Below are positions 24,627 through 33,112 of a DNA stretch of 64,000 nucleotides, in pieces. A program made the translations under genes and the position numbers. Origin of the DNA: a virus; the IMG/VR virus record IMGVR_UViG_3300026097_001455, positions 16,862-80,861 of that record; one strand, 5' to 3'. The notes under the pieces are model-generated. The model worked only from the letters and a program-made list of their open reading frames with translations. It was not told the DNA's origin and made no database searches. Every line of letters starts with the position of its first letter. The stretch's first letter is position 1.

Positions 24627-25343
24627 ATGAACCAGATCAGTGAGGCACATATTAGAAAAATAATAAGAGATGTCATATCAGAATCTCTAATTACAGAAAT
24701 TTCTGCTGAAGAAAAATCTAAGGTAATGGGAAAGAGTAACGAAAGAGTTCCTTTCTCAACCGAACTGATGAAACAAGCTATTCAACAAGGTCGTGAAGTA
24801 GGGATTAACTTCCAATCTAACAACACCAAGTATAAAATGCCTACTGTTAAGGCTAGGATAATTCACCCAGTAGCTATGGGGTATGACAGCAAAGGAAATC
24901 TTGTTATAAGAGGTCTTCATGTAACTGGTCAATCAGAAAAGGCTGCAAGAGAAACTGGAATTAGGAGTGCTGAGGTTGAAGCTGAAAAGGATGGAATGAA
25001 CGCTTGGAGGCTTTTTAGGTCAGATAATTTAAGGTCAATGTGGTTTACCGATAGGTTCTTTAGTGATAGCATACCAGGATACAATCCAAATGATAGCGCT
25101 ATGTCTTCAGTAATAGCTTCATACGACCCAGGGGCAGCTAAGAAATACCAAGACAATCTTGTTACAGGGGAGCCAGAACAACAGCAGCCAGAGCAGCCCC
25201 AACAAACACAAGCACAAGCACAACAACAACAACAGTCAGAGCCTGAAATGCAAAAAAGGCCCCCAGTAACTAAGGACCTTGATCAAATGGATTATGAAGA
25301 TCAGCCAGTTCAAGAAAAGAAGGTTAGAAGCCTATTTAAGTAG
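24627..25343 (+). CDS. Protein with shared N-terminal helix and WYL-like central domain
   Basis: A 238-residue protein. Residues 1-28 (MNQISEAHIRKIIRDVISES) fit the N-terminal helix motif of nearby genes, and the L-I-T-E that follows resembles T4 prohead protease cleavage sites. Residues about 70-165 (IIHPVAMGYDSKGNLVIRGLH, TGQS, WRLFRSDNLRSM, P-G-Y-N-P-N-D-S-A-M) resemble a divergent WYL-type domain as found in some phage proteins. A Gln/Pro-rich tract follows (residues 182-210). A single plus gene in a minus block. The WYL match is loose. Confidence 0.65.
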   Translation: MNQISEAHIRKIIRDVISESLITEISAEEKSKVMGKSNERVPFSTELMKQAIQQGREVGINFQSNNTKYKMPTVKARIIHPVAMGYDSKGNLVIRGLHVTGQSEKAARETGIRSAEVEAEKDGMNAWRLFRSDNLRSMWFTDRFFSDSIPGYNPNDSAMSSVIASYDPGAAKKYQDNLVTGEPEQQQPEQPQQTQAQAQQQQQSEPEMQKRPPVTKDLDQMDYEDQPVQEKKVRSLFK

Positions 25344-25344
25344 T

Positions 25345-25364
25345 TGCCACATTAAAACGTGGCA
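25345..25364. other. Hairpin 1 of convergent intergenic region
   Basis: TGCCAC and GTGGCA form a 6-bp stem with an eight-base loop just after the stop of the plus gene. There is no T tract, so it is not a standard terminator. Confidence 0.5.
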
Positions 25365-25410
25365 TAACAGCCGATAAAATTGCATTGAAACGCATTTTAT
25401 CTTGGTGTTA
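25365..25410. other. Long imperfect hairpin 2 (attC-like appearance)
   Basis: Two 19-base arms (25365-25383 and 25392-25410) pair with one extra base and small mismatches around an eight-base loop. The right end runs into GTTAGGC, which fits the integron core GTTRRRY, and the left arm begins with TAACA. Without a T run this is either a non-standard terminator or protector of convergent 3' ends, or chance similarity to an attC site. No integrase is visible. Confidence 0.45.
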
Positions 25411-25626
25411 GGCGTAATTTATAGCCTTCTTCAACTGTCTTAATACCCTTTTGCAATGTTTTTTATCTTCACCTTCGTTATTCCACACAAGAAACTCATA
25501 AGTGCTTATCATCCCCTCAATATCTTCATCTCTTAGGATAACTTTTGTGTGAGAAAAACTACGCCTAACAACAGGTATAGTTAATTCCTGTTCTGTGCTT
25601 GTTTCTAAGTTCTGTTCTTTTTTCAT
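25408..25626 (-). CDS. Hypothetical small protein
   Basis: A 72-residue protein (MKKEQNLETSTEQEL) with a basic helical C-terminus (HCKRVLRQLKKAINYA). No motif. It lies between the paired-hairpin region and the coiled-coil gene, and its stop codon is the end of hairpin 2. Coding status is supported mainly by the open frame filling the gap. Function unknown. Confidence 0.5.
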   Translation of the reverse strand: MKKEQNLETSTEQELTIPVVRRSFSHTKVILRDEDIEGMISTYEFLVWNNEGEDKKHCKRVLRQLKKAINYA

Positions 25627-25685
25627 CGTTATATCTATTTTGAAAGTTTTGTAATTCTATTCAGGCACTAACCATACCCAAAACG

Positions 25686-26345
25686 TTATACATCATTTTT
25701 TGGAGCATAATACTTCCCACGAATTTTAACACCCTCTTTTATGAAGCCATCTTTGGATTTATAGTTTTGTTTTGATAGGAGAACCATGCCTTTGGTTTTT
25801 ATCTCTATTTCTTCTAGCTTTTTATTTGACTCCTTAAGTATTTTATCCGCCTTTTCCTTGAGGCTATGTAAACTAATAGATGTGTGAGATTTTCTTTTCC
25901 ATTCTTCAACTAATATTTCATCACCTAGTATAAAAAGATGGAATAGATTAATTCCTCTACTTATTCTAAACACCGTCTTATCATTGTAGATGCCCTCATG
26001 TCTTATCCCCTTCTCATCTGGATTTTCCCAGTCTACCATGAATCTTGATTCGATAGCTTCTTTAATATCTTCTTTTCTTTCCTCTTTTTTCTGATCAGAC
26101 TCAAGCCTTCTGAGTTTGGACTTAATTCTATTCTGTGCCTCCTGCTTAAGTTTTTCTTGCTTAAGCTTAGCCTCTCTTTCGCCTTGCCTCTCATTCTTTT
26201 GCTTAGACTCCTTGATGGCTTTCATGGCCTCTCTAGCCAGTTCATCAATAGACTTTTCTGGCTGCTCTGAATCCCTGATCTCTCTAGCTAGATCATCAAT
26301 GGTCTTTTGAGACTCTGAATCTTTTTTATTTCCTTCCTCTGCCAT
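25686..26345 (-). CDS. Coiled-coil protein next to the Mre11-Rad50 fusion
   Basis: A 219-residue protein. Residues 15-115 are a highly charged helix with two copies of I-D-(D/E)-L-A-R-E near residues 16-22 and 33-39. Residues 115-215 look folded, with beta strands (KTVFRISRGINLFHLFILGD, KIRGKYYAP). The start shares one base with the stop of the fusion gene, so it is translationally coupled and may act with it. Function unknown. Confidence 0.65.
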   Translation of the reverse strand: MAEEGNKKDSESQKTIDDLAREIRDSEQPEKSIDELAREAMKAIKESKQKNERQGEREAKLKQEKLKQEAQNRIKSKLRRLESDQKKEERKEDIKEAIESRFMVDWENPDEKGIRHEGIYNDKTVFRISRGINLFHLFILGDEILVEEWKRKSHTSISLHSLKEKADKILKESNKKLEEIEIKTKGMVLLSKQNYKSKDGFIKEGVKIRGKYYAPKNDV

Positions 26346-29300
26346 TATGTTATTGTAATCTTAGAAATACCCGCTTTAGGGTTGTTTTCAACGACTTCTG
26401 GCTCTAATCCATCTGTTACCTTGGTAACCTCTATGATGTTGTCCGAGAAGTCCTTTATTTCGTTCCTGTGCGTAATTATAAGCACGTTCTTATACTTATT
26501 TCTTAAATAGTTCAAAATATTGACTACACCCATGGTAAGTTCATCATCAAGTGTCCCGAAACCTTCGTCTATAATTCTAACAGTAGGCTTTGTAAGTCGG
26601 CTCATATACCTCAGCGCCTCTGTAATTACGATTGAAGCTATAAACTTTTGTGAGCCAGATGCAGATGTCAATGGAAGCGTGTCTCCTTTGTCATCGCTAA
26701 AATAGAATGTCTCAACAATATCTCCGTTCTGCTGTATGTCAAGATCAATTTTAAAGTCAACTACCTCTTGAAGTATTGAGTTAATTTTTGAATTAATAAT
26801 AGGAAGCTTTCTTCTTATAATAGAAGCTGGTATTCCATCTCTATGTACAGCTTGTAAATAAATAGAGTATTTCTTATACAGCCTTTCAGAATTGTTTATC
26901 TGACTAAGTTTGTCATCATAGTTTTCTCTATTATTCTCAAGAACTTTAAGCTCACCATAGCACTTGTTTATGTTCTTATCCAGGTTAAACACTGTAAGCT
27001 TGTAAGACTTGTACACCCTAGTCTTTTCATCTACCTGTTCTTGAATCTCTTTGTTTCTCTTTATCTTCCCGATGTTCTCATCAAACTTGCTTATCTTAGC
27101 CTCAAGGTCAGATATTAACTTCTCATTAGCACTAACCTCTTTGTTCTTGGTAGAGAGTTTTTTGCTATTGATGTCAACCTCATTGTTATGATCAATAATG
27201 TCTTGAGAGTTTTCTATGAGGTTGATCTTATCTTTAAGAATCTTAAGTGACTCACGCTTCACTGATATAGATTCTTCAGCTATATCAAGCTGGTTTTTCT
27301 CGTTGTCTACAGTAGTGTTGTGCGCTATAATAGCATCATTCTCCTTAATTCTTCTTTCCTTGTAATCAACAAGTCCTTGCTTCATTTCAATCTCTTCTAA
27401 GCATTCCACCTCCTTTTCTGGGTCTGGCTTATGTTCTACATGTCCGCATGTTGGGCAGCACTTGCCTTGATATGTTGGTAGCTTGGCGTTTAAGTTGGTT
27501 ATTTCTCCTTTAAGCTCTTTTATCTGATCTTCGAAATTAGATACTTCAAGCTCTGAATTCTTAGGGTTGGTGTTAAGCCAGTCTTTCTTTGTTCTAATTT
27601 TATTCTCAAGACCATTAACTGTTTTTTGCTGTTCTGATAATTGAGATTTAAGCGAACTTATACTAACGCCCTTATCAAAAGGAAGTTCCTTCTTAAAGTT
27701 TTTGTCAAGCCATTTTTCAAGATTTCCAATAACTACCTTGTCACTTTCAATAGATTCTTTGATGGACTCTATTTTCTTAACTGCGGCATCTCTGTCTGTA
27801 ATTCCAGGGTCTTCAACTTTGTCAATTTTCTTATTAAGCTCAATGATCTCATCGTTTGTATCATTCTGCTTTATGAGCATCATGTCTTTCTCTTCCTCAA
27901 AAGACTTTAGCTCCTCTTTCTTTTCTTTGATTTCAGAGTCGATTTCTTTGATCTTATTCTCAATCTCTATAGCATTACCAAGGTCTTTCTGCTTACGCTT
28001 AACATCATTAAAAAAAGTCTTTCCATACTCATGCCTATCCTTGTATGGCTCAAGACCAAGAAATCTACTTATAAGAGCATTTTTTGGCTGCTGCTGTTGA
28101 TTAATGTAATCACCTTTTCCACCCTGAGCCTGGAGCGATGTCTTAGTGAAGTCATCAAACGTACCGATTGCATCAAGCACAATTGACTTAACTTCTTTTT
28201 TCTCCATTGTCTTTTTATCAGAAATCTCTGGAGACCACTTCTCTCCGACAACGTTTCCGTCATCATCATACTCCTTAGCAAGTTTGTCATACTTTATTCC
28301 AAAGCTATTTTTACCTTTCTTAGTAGTTATCTTCCTGTATATTCTATACTTTTCACCATTAATAGTTAGAAAAATTTTCACATAACCCGTATCCGAATCT
28401 GTATAAATATTTACAAGGTATTTTGAAGTGCTTCGATTTCCACCAAGCATTTCTTCATATAACCCCCATACAATAGCTTTGATCACATTTGACTTACCAT
28501 TAAAGTTCTTTCCAAATATTCCAGTAAGTCCCCCAACCTTATCAAAATCTATTTTTAAAGGCTTTTTGTCAAATGAAAGTATGTTACTTATTTCTATTGA
28601 GTTAAGGTCCCAGTCACTCATATGTCTTGATGAGGATTCATTGATTTCAAGAGTTTCGTCTACATGTCTTGCAAACTCCATAAGCTCCTTCATGAGATCA
28701 TCATCAACCTCAAAATCTCCATCTTCTATCCACTCCTTGAAAAGGTCTTCAAAAACTTGTTCCTGCTCTTCATCTTCTTGGAGTTCTGCAACATCCCTTA
28801 TTATTTCGACAAACTCAACACGAACACTTTCGCATCCATATTTATCACGCACAAGTCTCTTAATCTGATTTTCCTTCTCAATAGAGTAGTTCTCTTCATA
28901 ATCTTCCCAAGTGATATATACCTTTGTTTTTCTCTTGTTATTACTAAACTTAACGTATTCAATCCTTTCGTCAACATCCTCGCCTTTTGCGATGTCTATT
29001 TTAGCAAACCCATAATCATTTAGAACAAACTTTCTCTCGTGAGTACAGTTATCTAAATCCCACAGAAGGTATCCTTTATCAATAGATTCTCCAAAGTTCT
29101 GCTGAATTAAAGAGCCTGCATAAGCTACTGTATCATCATCTCTGAATGTCTGGTATTCATGAATATCTCCAAGCATAACAACATCAAAATTGTTAAAGGT
29201 GCTTAGTCTCATTAGGTTATCACCCTGCATTTGGTATCCATTATCTCCTCTAGCTCCGTAAACAGTGCCATGATACATTGCTACATACTTTTTTCCTGGC

Positions 29301-29788
29301 TCCTTTTTTTCTAAAGTTAGAATTTCATTATCCTTGCAAGAATAAACTCCGTAAACGAGATTGTCACTGATTTCATAGAATCCTGAATCTGGATAATAAT
29401 ATACAGCTTTCTTACTAAAGTCTATACTATCCTTGTTTTCGTTTGTAACAACCACAGCCTTTCTGTTACCTGAATCTTCCAGTAAGTTTGCTAGATTGAA
29501 TATTGGGGATATTGCGTCACCCTGCTCAAGCTGTTGAAGATTGAGATCATGATTGCCTAAAATAACATCTGTTGGGGCTATGTCAGAAAGTTTAATGAAT
29601 AGCTCTGCTAATAAGCTAAAAGAATTTGGTGACATATTAATCTTGTGGTGAACAAGGTCTCCTGCTAAATAGATTCTATCTGGCTTTTGTTTTTTAAGGT
29701 CTTCATAAAGTCTTTCAAATACTTGTCTGTATTCATCATGCCTTGTTCCAAACCTAATCTGTATATCTGCTAAGTGGGCTATTTTCAT
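26345..29788 (-). CDS. Fused Mre11/SbcD nuclease and Rad50/SbcC ATPase (T4 gp47-gp46 equivalent)
   Basis: A single 1147-residue protein. Residues 1-350 are a metallophosphoesterase: M-K-I-A-H-L-A-D-I-Q, Y-L-A-G-D-L, L-G-N-H-D-L, M-Y-H-G-T and L-G-D-I-H-E. From about residue 395 the Rad50/SbcC part begins: Walker A G-K-N-F-N-G-K-S (about 423), a long coiled coil, zinc hook C-P-T-C-G-H (about 774), signature motif S-A-S-G-S-Q-K, Walker B R-I-I-D-E-G-F-G (about 1070) and the I-T-H-R switch. The third residue after Asp of the first phosphoesterase motif is Gln, not His. The complex resects DNA ends for recombination-dependent replication. In T4 and bacteria these are two proteins. It overlaps the primase gene by four bases. 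Confidence 0.93.
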   Translation of the reverse strand: MKIAHLADIQIRFGTRHDEYRQVFERLYEDLKKQKPDRIYLAGDLVHHKINMSPNSFSLLAELFIKLSDIAPTDVILGNHDLNLQQLEQGDAISPIFNLANLLEDSGNRKAVVVTNENKDSIDFSKKAVYYYPDSGFYEISDNLVYGVYSCKDNEILTLEKKEPGKKYVAMYHGTVYGARGDNGYQMQGDNLMRLSTFNNFDVVMLGDIHEYQTFRDDDTVAYAGSLIQQNFGESIDKGYLLWDLDNCTHERKFVLNDYGFAKIDIAKGEDVDERIEYVKFSNNKRKTKVYITWEDYEENYSIEKENQIKRLVRDKYGCESVRVEFVEIIRDVAELQEDEEQEQVFEDLFKEWIEDGDFEVDDDLMKELMEFARHVDETLEINESSSRHMSDWDLNSIEISNILSFDKKPLKIDFDKVGGLTGIFGKNFNGKSNVIKAIVWGLYEEMLGGNRSTSKYLVNIYTDSDTGYVKIFLTINGEKYRIYRKITTKKGKNSFGIKYDKLAKEYDDDGNVVGEKWSPEISDKKTMEKKEVKSIVLDAIGTFDDFTKTSLQAQGGKGDYINQQQQPKNALISRFLGLEPYKDRHEYGKTFFNDVKRKQKDLGNAIEIENKIKEIDSEIKEKKEELKSFEEEKDMMLIKQNDTNDEIIELNKKIDKVEDPGITDRDAAVKKIESIKESIESDKVVIGNLEKWLDKNFKKELPFDKGVSISSLKSQLSEQQKTVNGLENKIRTKKDWLNTNPKNSELEVSNFEDQIKELKGEITNLNAKLPTYQGKCCPTCGHVEHKPDPEKEVECLEEIEMKQGLVDYKERRIKENDAIIAHNTTVDNEKNQLDIAEESISVKRESLKILKDKINLIENSQDIIDHNNEVDINSKKLSTKNKEVSANEKLISDLEAKISKFDENIGKIKRNKEIQEQVDEKTRVYKSYKLTVFNLDKNINKCYGELKVLENNRENYDDKLSQINNSERLYKKYSIYLQAVHRDGIPASIIRRKLPIINSKINSILQEVVDFKIDLDIQQNGDIVETFYFSDDKGDTLPLTSASGSQKFIASIVITEALRYMSRLTKPTVRIIDEGFGTLDDELTMGVVNILNYLRNKYKNVLIITHRNEIKDFSDNIIEVTKVTDGLEPEVVENNPKAGISKITIT

Positions 29789-30798
29789 CCTTTAAGTTTA
29801 TTTTTAATTTGAGAGGATAGGTTCATCTTTCTGACGCAACGCAGAGCTTTTGCTACTTCCTCTTTGCCGTGGTCTTCATAAATCTTTGCAATATCCTTTT
29901 GGTGGCCTGATAAATCTACAAAAAAAACGTTCAAACCTAAAGAAGAAAGTTCTTGATAGGTTTCGATAGTTTTTTTCATCGCATCTGGGTCAAAACAAAG
30001 AATTACAATTGGGTTGTGCTTAAGTAGTTGAGCTATTAAAAGTGGAGATGCTTGCTTTCCAAGTACAGGGATAGAGTTGGGTACTTGAAACATGTCAAAC
30101 ACCCCTTCTACAAGATAAACAGGTAGGTCCCAGTTAATGTTGTATTCATTAAATATGATGTCATTTTTATGAACTTCCTCACCGCTTGGCTTCATGTAAG
30201 GAATCTTAGGGTCTTTCATATAAGATCGAGCATCATAATAATTAAACCTACCAAGAGAATTCTTGGAGGGGATTATTATTCTAAACTTTCTATCTCCAGA
30301 TTCAGTGTAGCCTATTTGATATTCATCTATCACATCAAGACTTAGTTTACGCTGCTTTTTTCCGTGACCAGTAAAATACTCCCAAGCAAGATTATATAAA
30401 TTTGTATTTCTCTTTTTGCCAAGAGGCATATATCCCTCTGGGAGTTTACATGTAACAAGGTGGTGATCTGTTCTGGGCTTAGCTGCCTGCTTGCTAAATT
30501 TCTTGAGCTTATCTGGAGGGAGTATTAGTTTTAACTTATCATAATCAGCTTGGGTACCGTAATCTTTTGTAAGCTTGTACACGAAACCGTAGTATTCACA
30601 CTTCCAGCACTTAAATACTTTCTTTTTAGAATTAAATTCTAGATTGAATTTATCAACATCATGCCTACAGGTAGGAGTAGGGCAATTGAACTGCCACTGA
30701 TCTTTACTCAGCGCATCAACTTCACTCTTAGGTTTTCCAAGAAAGTTCTTTAGAACTTCGACTACCATGTAGCCCTTGTTCACTCCATCTCCATCCAT
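29785..30798 (-). CDS. DnaG-type DNA primase
   Basis: A 337-residue protein. Zinc-binding cysteines lie at 39, 44, 64 and 67 (C-P-T-P-T-C and C-W-K-C). The TOPRIM domain has L-V-E-G-V-F-D (about residue 228) and C-F-D-P-D-A (about 268), which bind the catalytic metals, then a final D-L-S-G-H-Q-K-D-I-A segment. It makes RNA primers for lagging-strand synthesis, as T4 gp61 does. No helicase domain is fused. It starts a transcript from a host-type promoter and is coupled by four bases to the Mre11-Rad50 gene. Confidence 0.88.
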   Translation of the reverse strand: MDGDGVNKGYMVVEVLKNFLGKPKSEVDALSKDQWQFNCPTPTCRHDVDKFNLEFNSKKKVFKCWKCEYYGFVYKLTKDYGTQADYDKLKLILPPDKLKKFSKQAAKPRTDHHLVTCKLPEGYMPLGKKRNTNLYNLAWEYFTGHGKKQRKLSLDVIDEYQIGYTESGDRKFRIIIPSKNSLGRFNYYDARSYMKDPKIPYMKPSGEEVHKNDIIFNEYNINWDLPVYLVEGVFDMFQVPNSIPVLGKQASPLLIAQLLKHNPIVILCFDPDAMKKTIETYQELSSLGLNVFFVDLSGHQKDIAKIYEDHGKEEVAKALRCVRKMNLSSQIKNKLKG

Positions 30799-30803
30799 AC
30801 TTA

Positions 30804-30811
30804 CAAATGTA
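30804..30811 (-). promoter_or_regulatory. Host-type -7 element (TACATTTG) ahead of primase
   Basis: Minus-strand TACATTTG, five bases before the primase ATG, so the transcript would be nearly leaderless. The same octamer precedes the DUF4494 gene. No clear -33 TTG. Confidence 0.4.
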
Positions 30812-30826
30812 CAGATTTTTTTGGAA

Positions 30827-31366
30827 TTATCCTTCTTTTTGTTCGTTCACTACGTTGATATGACATTTTCCCACAGTGTATGCATCACACATGTCATAAT
30901 TTTCTGTAGTTAACTTATGGCTTCTAGGTCCATATTTCCAAACAATATGAGGCTCTCTGTCACGAACTATAGTCCATATCTGATGCTTGTTCTCTGCGCT
31001 TTTTCTCTTTGCCTTATACTCTGGGAAAGCTGTCTTTCTAGCTGTATTAACATTGTAATAAATAGGCTCTATTCCGAACATTTCATAAACACATGCACTG
31101 ATCATCCCGTTAAAGAAGTTTAGGATAGCTATTGTACTTGCGCTTGAATATTTTCCAGCAAACTTTTTGAGTGGTTCCTCAATTGCTATTTGCTGTACAT
31201 CAACCTCTTCAAGAAACTTCATCTTTTTCTTAAATTCAGCTAATTTTTCAAAAATACTAATTTTGTTTTTGAATTTTATATAGTTAAGTTCCAATAGCTT
31301 TTCACCTGCCTCATCAAAGAGGGCATAGCCTATACAGCTTGTAGATACATCTAGTGCTAGAATCAT
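30827..31366 (-). CDS. RuvC-like Holliday junction resolvase
   Basis: A 179-residue RNase H-fold nuclease. D6 (LALDVSTSCIGYAL), E63 or E64 (IAIEEP), and D158/D161 (YDMCDAYTVG) give the acidic metal-binding set of RuvC-type enzymes; N-V-N-T-A-R-K near 105-111 is also typical. It should resolve branched DNA before packaging. It sits directly upstream of the primase and fusion nuclease genes. T4 uses the unrelated endonuclease VII for this, so this phage uses a different solution. Confidence 0.85.
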   Translation of the reverse strand: MILALDVSTSCIGYALFDEAGEKLLELNYIKFKNKISIFEKLAEFKKKMKFLEEVDVQQIAIEEPLKKFAGKYSSASTIAILNFFNGMISACVYEMFGIEPIYYNVNTARKTAFPEYKAKRKSAENKHQIWTIVRDREPHIVWKYGPRSHKLTTENYDMCDAYTVGKCHINVVNEQKEG

Positions 31367-31390
31367 AATTTAGATTTTATAAAACATAAA

Positions 31391-31419
31391 AAAAGCGCTC
31401 GAAAATATCAAGCGCTTTT
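31391..31419 (-). terminator. Rho-independent terminator
   Basis: A 9-bp stem AAAAGCGCT/AGCGCTTTT with an 11-base loop and a T run on the minus strand. It separates the structural gene ending at 31442 from the resolvase gene. Confidence 0.9.
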
Positions 31420-31441
31420 CATTAATAATGCTGGGGTTGCA

Positions 31442-32539
31442 TTAAACGTCTATGTCAAGATTAAACGTGATTAAGTTAGTGTAAGTTTTTTCTACTGGTC
31501 GATCAAGCTTCGCAACTGCAATCAACTCACTATTTTTGTTATACATACCAATTTCGGTTACATAAATAGAGTCAAACCCATTAGTACCATTTTGAAGTTC
31601 TTGCAAGTTAAAGGCAAGGTCCCAAGACGGGTTGGTTGAGAATGAAAACTCACCTGGCAACGCCAAACAAACGACAGATGTTCTGAAGTTAATGTTTATA
31701 TCGGTATAAGTTAACTGAGAATTTGCTGAGCCGCCTGTGAAATAGACATTTGTAGTTCCAGAGTTAGAAGCGTTGGTATATTGATCAAACCCTTCGTTCC
31801 AAGGAATGTTGTTAACAATGTCTGGGTGCGTTAATACCATAAATCCTTTATCAAGAACTGCAAACCCAACTGGAATATCATAATTGTATCCCTGATTTGT
31901 AGTTGTAGGATAGTTTTCTGTAATTGATGTCACCGCTAAATTAACTCCTGACCATGGTCTATTATCTGTGTTGATGTCGGCAGAATCAACATCTGAATAT
32001 GAATGTGCAGCTGGTCTATCAACAAAAGGTGAAACATTCCAGGTATTTCTTGGTGTAAATGTAGTTACACTAGGAGTTCCTGCATTTGTTGTTCCTGTTC
32101 TTGGTAAATTTACATCATCAGAAAAAAGAAAAGATATATTATCACCGAGTAATGTGGAGTTTTGAGATTTAGTTAGTTGTCCATAAGTAGATGAAACAAC
32201 CGTCTTAGTTGAACTAGAGCCTTGAGGCACTGTAAAAGTAATACTTCTACCATCAATTATTTCACTATACTCCTCTCTAGGTATTGGGCAGATTACTATA
32301 TTATCAACATTTAATTGCTGAAGTTCTGGGTTCTGCAAAGAAAGAGTTGACCCTGTAGCAAATTGAGCTGCTTCATGTGGTAGCCTAAAAGAAAGAAAGT
32401 AATTAGCTTCTTTGCTAGTAAGGTTAGTTCTATCACAAAGCGTGTAGGTAAGACCGCTTTCGCTTATCGCTCTAAAAGTGGAATTCTCTTGCTTTGTTGA
32501 TATTAAACTTGTTATTGGTTTATATGGTACGTTTGCCAT
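31442..32539 (-). CDS. Tail appendage or baseplate-associated structural protein
   Basis: A 365-residue protein rich in S, T, N and G with beta character throughout. Its last 45 residues (I-Y-V-T-E-I-G-M-Y-N-K-N-S-E-L-I-A-V-A-K, then F-N-L-D-I-D-V) match the end of the protein at 33624-35660 (Y-I-T-E-V-G-V, V-A-V-G-K, F-Q-L-E-I-D-F). This ending is common in phage tail-fibre or baseplate proteins. It closes a four-gene minus operon followed by a strong terminator. Exact position in the virion is unknown. Confidence 0.7.
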   Translation of the reverse strand: MANVPYKPITSLISTKQENSTFRAISESGLTYTLCDRTNLTSKEANYFLSFRLPHEAAQFATGSTLSLQNPELQQLNVDNIVICPIPREEYSEIIDGRSITFTVPQGSSSTKTVVSSTYGQLTKSQNSTLLGDNISFLFSDDVNLPRTGTTNAGTPSVTTFTPRNTWNVSPFVDRPAAHSYSDVDSADINTDNRPWSGVNLAVTSITENYPTTTNQGYNYDIPVGFAVLDKGFMVLTHPDIVNNIPWNEGFDQYTNASNSGTTNVYFTGGSANSQLTYTDININFRTSVVCLALPGEFSFSTNPSWDLAFNLQELQNGTNGFDSIYVTEIGMYNKNSELIAVAKLDRPVEKTYTNLITFNLDIDV

Positions 32540-32558
32540 CTTTTTTTAGTTTTATAGT

Positions 32559-33095
32559 TTATGCTGTTGCAAATTGCTGACTTCCACCACCGCTAGTAGC
32601 GCCAAACACACCTGTAAACCTAACTGTATATTGAATTGCTGCAGATGTTTGGTTGGTATCTAATCCATACACAGTAAATGTAAGGGTTTTTGGAATGCTT
32701 GTTGGTTGAGACGGAAGTCCTAATGGATTATCTGCAATCCAGTTTCTTAAATCAGTTCTATATTGAGAAGGTATCCCTGTTTGATAGTCATAGTATCCAT
32801 CTGAGTAGGAATTGTTTTTCTCGCAAAAAGTTACATAAAACTCACTTGAGTTTGGTTGAGGTAAGTGAAATTTTAAATAACTTGCCCCCTGCGAGCTATC
32901 AGATGTTAGTGGAACTACTATTTTGTTTCCTCCTATACTTATCGCATTAAGAGGGATATTAAATGAGCCCGTAGGTCCAGAAACTGTGTGTGGTTCTGAA
33001 AAAACAGTTCCATTACTCAGGTTAGTGGTAGTGAAATTTACTACCTGTGCCATTGGAAATCCTATATTTTGTGGGTCTTGATTTGCTGTTGCCAT
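32559..33095 (-). CDS. Probable tail structural protein
   Basis: A 178-residue beta-rich protein (MATANQDPQNIGFPMAQVV) with many T, S, N and Q residues and a Gly-rich C-terminus (FGATSGGGSQQ). Residues 130-165 (TLTFTVYGLDTN, IQYTVRFTGVF) resemble a small beta sandwich. It lies between appendage genes sharing N- and C-terminal modules, so a virion role is likely. No named family. Confidence 0.65.
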   Translation of the reverse strand: MATANQDPQNIGFPMAQVVNFTTTNLSNGTVFSEPHTVSGPTGSFNIPLNAISIGGNKIVVPLTSDSSQGASYLKFHLPQPNSSEFYVTFCEKNNSYSDGYYDYQTGIPSQYRTDLRNWIADNPLGLPSQPTSIPKTLTFTVYGLDTNQTSAAIQYTVRFTGVFGATSGGGSQQFATA

Positions 33096-33112
33096 TTTGT
33101 TTTATTTTTTAA

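Noticed and set aside
28402-28409. TATAAATA inside the Mre11-Rad50 gene
   Set aside because: It is inside a coding region with no gene start near it; such octamers are expected by chance in AT-rich DNA.
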